Source of the DNA: Candidatus Saccharimonadota bacterium
GTDB taxonomy: Bacteria; Patescibacteriota; Saccharimonadia; UBA4664
Length of the DNA: 10,868 nt
Assembly: GCA_029288275.1 (NCBI GenBank)
Contig: JARIHM010000133.1
Coordinates: 1-10,868 of the forward strand
Direction of reading: 5' to 3'
Below the pieces are notes generated by a model, which ran no database searches, was not told the origin of the DNA, and was given only the letters and a program-made list of their open reading frames with translations. The position numbers and the translations under genes were made by a program. Every line of letters begins with the position of its first letter. Position 1 is the stretch's first letter. Below, in pieces: positions 6,268 through 10,868 of the stretch.

Positions 6268-6879
6268 ATGAAGCAGCCTGAACATCTCGACATCGAGCGC
6301 TTAGTAAAGGACATAATTCTGCCTTTTTGTCACATCAAACGAGACGTAAGGCTGCCAAGCGGCGAGCGGCGCTTTGAGAATGATGCGGAACACTCGTGGT
6401 CGCTCGCACTTCTGGCTGGTTGTCTGGCGCCGCTGGTGGACGATCAGCTGGATGTTGGACGGGTCTGTCAGATCGCTACGGCTCATGATGTCGTAGAGGT
6501 TTTTGCTGGCGATACGCCGGTATTCTCGGATAACGCGTCGCTGGCTAGTAAAGCTGATCGTGAACATCAGGCGCTTAGGAGAATTAAGCAGGATTTTGGG
6601 CATTTTCCTTGGCTGACTGAGATGATTGACGAATACAAAACTTTGAGCTCGAATGAAGCCAAATTTGTGTACGCGCTGGACAAGTACATTGCGGTGCTTT
6701 TTGACTACCTGGATAAAGGTGAGTATCTGCGAGAGATCAAGATGACCCATAAGCAATATACAGTTAGCTTACTAACGCATCGCGAGAAGGCTCAGGCACA
6801 CTCGAGCGTGGGCGCTTACTATGATCAGGTTCGTGAGTTGCTGGATGGGCATCCGGAGTATTTTCACTCTAAAGGGTAG
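6268..6879 (+). CDS. HD-domain phosphohydrolase (YfbR / HD_3-like)
   Basis: 203-aa soluble metal-dependent hydrolase. Ligand residues are visible in family order: E-N-D-A-E-H-S-W (H42), A-T-A-H-D-V-V-E-V-F-A-G-D-T-P (H73, D74, with E77) and A-L-D-K-Y (D138). The A-E-H-S-W and H-D-x-x-E-x-x-x-G-D motifs are those of the HD_3/YfbR group, which contains 5'-deoxynucleotidases and related nucleotide phosphohydrolases. The substrate here is unproven. ATG 6268 is chosen over GTG 6223: the conserved region begins just after it, and GTG 6223 has no ribosome site and would overlap the NTPase. The gap to the NTPase is 34 bases. No Shine-Dalgarno sequence is seen; GATACT lies 7 bases before the ATG, so an internal leaderless start is possible. 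It shares the cassette with the THEP1-SWIM gene, and both products would act on nucleotides. A bidirectional terminator follows. Confidence 0.85.
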   Translation: MKQPEHLDIERLVKDIILPFCHIKRDVRLPSGERRFENDAEHSWSLALLAGCLAPLVDDQLDVGRVCQIATAHDVVEVFAGDTPVFSDNASLASKADREHQALRRIKQDFGHFPWLTEMIDEYKTLSSNEAKFVYALDKYIAVLFDYLDKGEYLREIKMTHKQYTVSLLTHREKAQAHSSVGAYYDQVRELLDGHPEYFHSKG

Positions 6880-6883
6880 TTTT

Positions 6884-6927
6884 CAATCAAAAAAAAGCCC
6901 AGCTCCAAGCCGGGCTTTTTTGATTGA
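6884..6927. terminator. Bidirectional intrinsic terminator between convergent HD and MFS 2 genes
   Basis: GCCC (6897-6900) pairs with GGGC (6912-6915), with an inner GC/GC extension around a TCCAA loop. The flanks, CAATC plus eight A on the left and six T plus GATTG on the right, pair as well and supply a U tract in either direction. It serves the HD gene (stop 6879, +) and MFS 2 (stop 6948, -). Confidence 0.85.
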
Positions 6928-6934
6928 GGCGATG

Positions 6935-6960
6935 TTATGCTCCCTCGTTATGCTCCCTCG
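6935..6960. repeat. Perfect 13-bp tandem duplication over the MFS 2 stop codon
   Basis: TTATGCTCCCTCG occurs twice in immediate succession (6935-6947 and 6948-6960). Read on the minus strand, the first-read copy (6960-6948) holds the last codons and TAA of MFS 2; the other copy is an out-of-frame duplicate just behind the stop. It looks like a recent slippage or duplication event. Confidence 0.9.
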
Positions 6961-8642
6961 CCGCCCCCGCGAATGTGCCGCGGCAAGAAGAAACTCAAGC
7001 CAAGGATGGCCGCTAGCAGCACCATCACATACCAGATACTCTGGTGGAGCGCGGTAATGAAGTTGTTAGCGTTGGCCTGCTTGCCGGCCGTCATGAGTGC
7101 CTTGCCAATGATGTCGCTGCCAGGCTGGGTCGGCATGGTTTGGGCTGTCTGGCAGCTGGCTGGCACCACTGACGAATCCTTCTCGTTGATGCGGTCATTA
7201 AAGCAGGCGCGGAGGCTGGTGGCCATCTGGTCTTGGACCCCAGCTGGTACGTGGGCGGCCGTAAGATCATGCTTAAGCTGTGGCATAACTTGGTCGATGC
7301 TGTGATTCGCTTGGCTCGTGAGCTGGCCAAAGAACACCACGCCGATGATAGCTACGCCAATGGCGCCGCCCACCTGCTGAATAGCATTGAGAATGCCCGA
7401 GGCGGCACCGGCGTGGGCTACGTCCACGTCATTGAGTACTACGGCAAACAGCGGCGCCATCACCAGACCCATACCCGCGCCGGTAGCTAGCAATTCGAGC
7501 GCAAAGTCCCAGCCACTGGCGTTCAGGCCGAAGTGGGTAATGGCCCAGGTAAGTGATAATAGACCGGCGGCCATGAGCAGGGCACCAAACGTCAGCAAGT
7601 AACGACCTAGCTTGGGGATGAGCTTCTGGCCTAGCACGGCGATACTTACACTAATGCCAATGGCGGTCGGAATGCCGGTGAGCGCGGCCTTGAGCACATC
7701 AAAGCCTAGCCCCGCCTGGAGCACCAGTGTGAAGATGAAGAAGAAGCCAATCATAGTCATCTCAAACAGCACGTTCACAAACAGGCCGAGCGTAAACGAC
7801 GGTACGCGGAATAGCGATAGCACTACGAGCGGCGAGCCGACAGTCCGGTTCCGGCGGCGTTCATACCATAGGAAGGCGGCTAGTACCGGCAACATGGCGG
7901 CCATCATGATGAAGGTCCAGAGTGGCCAGCCAAGGTCGCGACCTTGTACGAGTGGGAACACCACCAGTAGCATACCGAGCATTACGAGCAGCGTGCCGAT
8001 CCAGTCGAGCTTGAGCGGGTGTGGTGACTTGCCCTTTGGTAGCGCGTAGCCGCCGGCGATAAGCGCAAACAGGCCGATGGGGATATTCACCAGGAAGATC
8101 GGGCGCCAATCGAGGCCAAATAGATTAGCCTTAATGAGCATGCCGCCCAAGATGGGACCGGCCGAGGCGGCCAGGCCGCCCAGCGCACCAAAGATACCCG
8201 AGATACTGGCCCGCTCCTCTGGTTTGTACATTACCTGCATGAGCGACATGACCTGCGGTACCATGAGGGCTGCGGCGGCGCCTTGAAGCAGGCGGGCGGC
8301 CACCAAGACGGTTGGGTCCCAGGCTAACCCGCTCAGGAGCGAGGCAAAGGTAAAACCGGTTACGCCGAACATAAAGACCTTCTTATAGCCAAAAACGTCA
8401 CCCATGCGGCCGCCGGTAATGAGTAGCAGCGCAAAGGCTAGGAGGTAGCCGCTGACCAGCCACTGGATGGTGGCGTAGCTCGCGCCCAAGTTGGCTTGAA
8501 TCGAGGGAATGGCAATGTTGACAATGGTGGAATCGAGCAGGTCCATCACGAAGGCCAGTGCCACGATCACCAGCGCGATCGTGCGGCGCCGGCTAGAGAA
8601 GGCCTGGGATTGCTCCTGAGCAGACAGATGAGAAGTTGCCAT
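6948..8642 (-). CDS. MFS drug:proton antiporter, DHA2 (EmrB/QacA) family, with large Cys-bearing loop
   Basis: 564-aa membrane exporter. TM1 carries M-D-L-L-D-S-T-I-V-N-I-A-I-P-S-I. Motif A is G-G-R-M-G-D-V-F-G-Y-K-K. Motif C is intact (A-S-A-G-P-I-L-G-G-M-L) and is followed by D-W-R-P-I-F-L-V-N-I-P-I-G. It is ~90 residues longer than MFS 1, mainly because of a hydrophilic loop of about 100 residues before the last helix. This loop contains two Cys (A-C-F-N and A-S-C-Q) and should lie outside the membrane, where they could form a disulfide. ATG 8642 is chosen although the frame is open to 8738: the added residues are unlike a transporter N terminus and overlap the divergent MarR gene. Ribosome signals are weak (AAGG 11 bases upstream). 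Its partner is the divergent MarR at 8726. The substrate is unknown. Confidence 0.9.
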   Translation of the reverse strand: MATSHLSAQEQSQAFSSRRRTIALVIVALAFVMDLLDSTIVNIAIPSIQANLGASYATIQWLVSGYLLAFALLLITGGRMGDVFGYKKVFMFGVTGFTFASLLSGLAWDPTVLVAARLLQGAAAALMVPQVMSLMQVMYKPEERASISGIFGALGGLAASAGPILGGMLIKANLFGLDWRPIFLVNIPIGLFALIAGGYALPKGKSPHPLKLDWIGTLLVMLGMLLVVFPLVQGRDLGWPLWTFIMMAAMLPVLAAFLWYERRRNRTVGSPLVVLSLFRVPSFTLGLFVNVLFEMTMIGFFFIFTLVLQAGLGFDVLKAALTGIPTAIGISVSIAVLGQKLIPKLGRYLLTFGALLMAAGLLSLTWAITHFGLNASGWDFALELLATGAGMGLVMAPLFAVVLNDVDVAHAGAASGILNAIQQVGGAIGVAIIGVVFFGQLTSQANHSIDQVMPQLKHDLTAAHVPAGVQDQMATSLRACFNDRINEKDSSVVPASCQTAQTMPTQPGSDIIGKALMTAGKQANANNFITALHQSIWYVMVLLAAILGLSFFLPRHIRGGGEGA

Positions 8643-8663
8643 AGGGCAGAGTACCTTGTATAG

Positions 8664-8679
8664 TAAGTATAGATGCTTA
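8664..8679. promoter_or_regulatory. Imperfect palindrome upstream of MFS 2
   Basis: TAAGTATAGATGCTTA pairs at 6 of 8 symmetric positions, with TAAG/CTTA ends. It lies 22 bases before the MFS 2 ATG, in the zone where the leftward promoter must be. It could be a second MarR site, but AT-rich DNA yields such repeats by chance. Confidence 0.3.
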
Positions 8680-8687
8680 GGTTTATA

Positions 8688-8702
8688 AGTATCTTTGATA
8701 CT
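8688..8702. promoter_or_regulatory. Perfect palindrome between MFS 2 and MarR, candidate operator
   Basis: AGTATC-TTT-GATACT is a perfect inverted repeat with 6-bp arms. It overlaps a second repeat, TATCTT...AAGATA (8690-8708). It lies 10 bases before the MarR ribosome site and 45 bases before the MFS 2 start, so one bound dimer could act on both genes. The AGTAT/ATACT half-site is also found in the palindrome at 3172-3189. Confidence 0.55.
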
Positions 8703-8725
8703 AAGATAGTTGGGAGGACCTGTCA

Positions 8726-9211
8726 ATGGCGGCCACACGAGCGGCCCGAGTGCGCGAACTCCTCGAAGCCTTTGAGCGCAACGGCAACCTTATGATCTTA
8801 TTTACCAATGCTTTGGCCCAACGAGTAGGACTGAGTGCAACTGAGTTTGAGTGCCTGAGCTTATTGCGCCAAGGGCCGCTCACGGCCGGCCGGTTAGCTG
8901 AATTATGCGGCCTGACAACCGGTGCCATGACGGGATTGATTGACCGGTTGGAGCGGGCTGGCTTTGCCGAACGAGGAAGCGATCCGACCGACCGCCGGCG
9001 CGTGCTGGTGCGGTTGGCGGCTCGGCCGGACGGGCCGCAGTTACGCGAACGCATTATTGGCTTGTATGATCCGCTGTCTAAATCCCTGGATGAGCTTACT
9101 CAGGGCTACTCTGATACGGAACTCGCGGTGCTGTACGATTTTACACTGCGGATGAATGGTATTTTTGAGCAGTTGACAGCCCAGTTTGCCGAAGAGGCTA
9201 AGCGGGGATAA
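8726..9211 (+). CDS. MarR-family transcriptional regulator divergent to MFS 2
   Basis: 161-aa predicted dimeric winged-helix regulator. The recognition part is L-T-A-G-R-L-A-E-L-C-G-L-T-T-G-A-M-T-G-L-I-D-R-L (residues ~52-75), followed by the wing with the family hallmark D-P-T-D-R-R-R-V-L-V-R-L. N-terminal helices and a long C-terminal helical stretch would form the dimer. ATG 8726 has a strong ribosome site (GGGAGGA at 8712-8718, 7-base spacing), unlike the leaderless starts elsewhere in the window. Placement head-to-head with a DHA2 exporter, with a palindrome between, points to ligand-relieved repression of that exporter. The ligand is unknown. The 3' end overlaps the convergent helicase gene by 14 bases. 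Confidence 0.9.
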   Translation: MAATRAARVRELLEAFERNGNLMILFTNALAQRVGLSATEFECLSLLRQGPLTAGRLAELCGLTTGAMTGLIDRLERAGFAERGSDPTDRRRVLVRLAARPDGPQLRERIIGLYDPLSKSLDELTQGYSDTELAVLYDFTLRMNGIFEQLTAQFAEEAKRG

Positions 9212-10715
9212 TTACATCCTCGCCGAAGTGTTTTTTGAGCCGGGCGCGGATAGAGCCGGGTTGGCGGCCAAGGGTCTCGGTGAGGCGAACTAGGCCGGCG
9301 CCGTCGCGAAAGAGTGCCTGAAGCGTGGCGTCATCTTCGGCGCGCCAGGGTTTGAAAGCATTGGGATGGGTGGTGCGCATGGCAGCAAGCCGGCTGGACC
9401 AGTCGCTGGTGGCTGGAGCAGCGGATGTAGGTTCGGTGGCGCGCTGGCGGGCGGCCTCGACTAGATGGGCAAAGCGCGCCGCATCGGCCTCAGCGCGGGT
9501 GCGTAAGTCACCGTCGATAGCCAACGCCTCGGTCGACACCTCCAGCGCCAGCCGGTTAATGCCGGCCAGACTAAGTGTGCTCATGCGCCGCACCCGCGAC
9601 AGTGCTACATAGCCCATACCGGCTACGAAGGCCCGGCGTAGATCCACCCGGGCGGCGTCGAGCGTCATGCCCTGACTCTTGTGCACGGTGATGGCCCAGG
9701 CTAACCGTAGCGGCAGCTGGGTGAGGGAAGCGCGCTTGGTGTCGCCGTCACGCAGTTCCCAGCTTTCGGGCGTGATAGTGAGCTTGCGGCCGCTGCGTAG
9801 TTCTACCACAGGGTAGCCGGTAAGCGGCTCAAATTCCACCACCGTGCCGAGCGAGCCGTTCACATACCGGCGTTCGGGGCTGTTTTTGATGCACATCACA
9901 AAGGCACCTTCTTTCAGCACCAGCTCTTCGGCCGCTAGGCAGGAGCGCTTGAGTGATTCGACGTAGTTGGTCTTGCCCGTGGTTTCCATGGTGAAACGAT
10001 GCTCCTGGCCCGGCATGGCCTCAAGCTGCATAGTATTGATCCAATCAACGTCGGCGTTGGTGGTATGCAGTTCGGTGACGGCGCCGTCCAGCGGCTGATC
10101 AATACGGCCCAGCAAGGCCTCGGCGTGATGCCGCCGAATGTCGCCGGCGCGCAGGGCATTGAGGATCTCTAGGAAGATGGGGTCGTCTTGGCGATGCTGT
10201 TCTTGCAGGTAGCAAATGACGGGGTTTAGCTTCTGCCAAGCCTCCGAGTTGACTACAAAGCCGCCCTCACGCGAGCCGCTGCGGTTAACGGGCGGTAGCT
10301 GGAAGAAGTCACCGCACAAAATAAGCTGCAGGCCGCCAAACGGCCGCTCATCTTCCCGTACAATTTGCAAAATGCGGCTGACCATATCGAGCCGGAAATC
10401 ATGCAGCATACTGATCTCGTCGATAATCAGGATATCTGCCCGCCGCATGGTGTCCTGCCGCGATTGGCTGAGCATGGCCGCCATTCGTTCGTCAAAGTAA
10501 TCATGAACCCCTATGCCGCTCCACGCATGCACGGTAGTCCCATTGAGATGGGTGGCCGCTAGGCCCGTTGTCGCTGTGACCGCGACATGCCGTCCCCGCC
10601 GCTTGGCCCGGCGGATAAATTCGTTCAACGTGTAAGTCTTACCCGTACCAGCTGCACCGGTCAGCAACACCGATTGCCCCGATTCCAATATTGCCAACGC
10701 CTCACGCTGTGTCAT
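9198..10715 (-). CDS. PIF1-like superfamily 1B helicase with C-terminal Myb/HTH-like domain
   Basis: 505-aa predicted 5'-3' DNA helicase. Motif I/Walker A is G-A-A-G-T-G-K-T (20-27). It is followed by T-A-T-T-G-L-A-A (~47-54) and T-V-H-A-W-S-G-I-G, motif II D-E-I-S-M-L (99-104), and motif III L-C-G-D-F-F-Q-L-P-P-V. Near residue 350, A-W-A-I-T-V-H-K-S-Q-G-M-T-L-D and then G-Y-V-A-L-S-R-V complete the PIF1/RecD2-type set. PIF1 enzymes unwind G-quadruplexes and stalled forks. The last ~51 residues (P-W-R-A-E-D-D-A-T-L...L-G-R-Q-P-G-S-I-R-A-R-L) resemble a Myb/SANT-like or HTH fold and probably bind DNA. ATG 10715 has TATAAT exactly 7 bases upstream and no Shine-Dalgarno sequence. The stop overlaps the convergent MarR gene by 14 bases. 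No mobile-element genes adjoin it. Confidence 0.9.
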   Translation of the reverse strand: MTQREALAILESGQSVLLTGAAGTGKTYTLNEFIRRAKRRGRHVAVTATTGLAATHLNGTTVHAWSGIGVHDYFDERMAAMLSQSRQDTMRRADILIIDEISMLHDFRLDMVSRILQIVREDERPFGGLQLILCGDFFQLPPVNRSGSREGGFVVNSEAWQKLNPVICYLQEQHRQDDPIFLEILNALRAGDIRRHHAEALLGRIDQPLDGAVTELHTTNADVDWINTMQLEAMPGQEHRFTMETTGKTNYVESLKRSCLAAEELVLKEGAFVMCIKNSPERRYVNGSLGTVVEFEPLTGYPVVELRSGRKLTITPESWELRDGDTKRASLTQLPLRLAWAITVHKSQGMTLDAARVDLRRAFVAGMGYVALSRVRRMSTLSLAGINRLALEVSTEALAIDGDLRTRAEADAARFAHLVEAARQRATEPTSAAPATSDWSSRLAAMRTTHPNAFKPWRAEDDATLQALFRDGAGLVRLTETLGRQPGSIRARLKKHFGEDVIIPA

Positions 10716-10722
10716 AAAGGGT

Positions 10723-10731
10723 ATTATAACA
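10723..10731 (-). promoter_or_regulatory. Extended -10, leaderless-type promoter of the PIF1-like helicase
   Basis: The minus strand reads TGT-TATAAT (10731-10723), an extended -10 with the TG dinucleotide in place, then 7 bases to the ATG at 10715. A good -35 is not visible, as is usual when the -10 is extended. Confidence 0.65.
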
Positions 10732-10771
10732 TGGCCGTTCGCCTTTTGTTCGCAAAAATCACTAGTTGATA

Positions 10772-10800
10772 TTGACGATTGTTCCTGTTATACGTATCAT
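10772..10800 (+). promoter_or_regulatory. Sigma70-type promoter of the gene entering the right edge
   Basis: TTGACG (10772-10777) and TATCAT (10795-10800) are separated by 17 bases, and each differs from consensus at one position. The start point near 10807 would leave a leader of ~37 bases that includes GGAGG at 10831-10835. Confidence 0.55.
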
Positions 10801-10843
10801 CAGTACGTCCTTATGCACATCCCGGCTACCGGAGGTTCGAATA

Positions 10844-10868
10844 ATGCGTGTAATGCATGCGAGCACCT
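10844..10868 (+). CDS. Start of an unidentified gene (cut by window edge)
   Basis: ATG 10844 has a strong ribosome site (GGAGG, 8 bases upstream) and a good promoter before that. Only M-R-V-M-H-A-S-T is visible, which is too little to name a family. It is divergent from the helicase, with a 128-base gap between the two starts. Confidence 0.5.

Noticed and set aside
7612..8049. 145-aa open frame on the plus strand inside MFS 2
   Set aside because: It is antisense to a well-supported transporter, with Ser/Thr/Arg-rich low-information sequence and no start signals.
8643..8738. 32-residue N-terminal extension of MFS 2
   Set aside because: It would run into the divergent MarR gene and cover the palindromic control region; the protein is complete from ATG 8642.
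9198..10715. PIF1-like helicase as part of a transposon or defence island
   Set aside because: The neighbours are a MarR gene and an unidentified partial gene, with no transposase or nuclease alongside; PIF1 helicases are common chromosomal genes.
1..10868. CRISPR array, tRNA, rRNA, insertion sequence or integrase
   Set aside because: No regular spaced repeats, tRNA-like cloverleaf, transposase/integrase motifs or terminal inverted repeats with target duplications were seen.

Overview
The window is bacterial DNA of moderate to fairly high GC (judged by eye, not counted) with the standard stop codons; TGA is used as a real stop. Genes are tightly packed, some overlap at their 3' ends, and control regions are short and AT-rich. 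The source cannot be named from sequence alone. A compact PIF1-type helicase, a membrane/efflux-rich gene set and apparently leaderless genes would fit a Patescibacteria (for example Saccharibacteria)-like genome. Leaderless starts are equally known from Actinobacteria and Deinococcus, so this is only a guess.

Layout. Bases 1-238 hold the C-terminal end of an SGNH/GDSL hydrolase. Next comes a HupE/UreJ-type membrane protein (295-1374, +). It meets head-on a three-gene minus-strand operon (3158 down to 1371): a MarR-type regulator, an AlkA-like DNA glycosylase and an SRPBCC protein. The operon has a consensus promoter overlapped by an 18-bp palindrome, which suggests autorepression. Two further MarR genes follow, each divergent from a DHA2-family (EmrB/QacA-like) drug:proton antiporter: MarR (3224-3658, -) with MFS 1 (3767-5197, +), and MFS 2 (6948-8642, -) with MarR (8726-9211, +). 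Both divergent gaps carry palindromes that could be operators. A PIF1-like helicase with a C-terminal Myb/HTH-like tail (9198-10715, -) and the first codons of another gene (10844 onward, +) close the window.

Between the two efflux modules sits a separate two-gene cassette (5400-6879, +), with an intrinsic terminator on each side. Its first gene is a THEP1-type P-loop NTPase with a C-terminal SWIM-like zinc-binding motif (CxC...CxH). Its second is an HD-domain phosphohydrolase of the YfbR/HD_3 type. This is the best candidate in the window for an undescribed system.

A second pattern concerns initiation. Three genes (starts at 3658, 5400 and 10715) have a perfect TATAAT box exactly 7 bases before the ATG and no Shine-Dalgarno sequence, so their mRNAs should be leaderless. 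Six other starts (1802, 2712, 3158, 3767, 8726, 10844) have clear Shine-Dalgarno sequences. Two initiation modes therefore seem to be interleaved. Overall the window reads as an accessory stress and drug-response region: three small regulators, two exporters, a DNA repair glycosylase and a repair or replication helicase.
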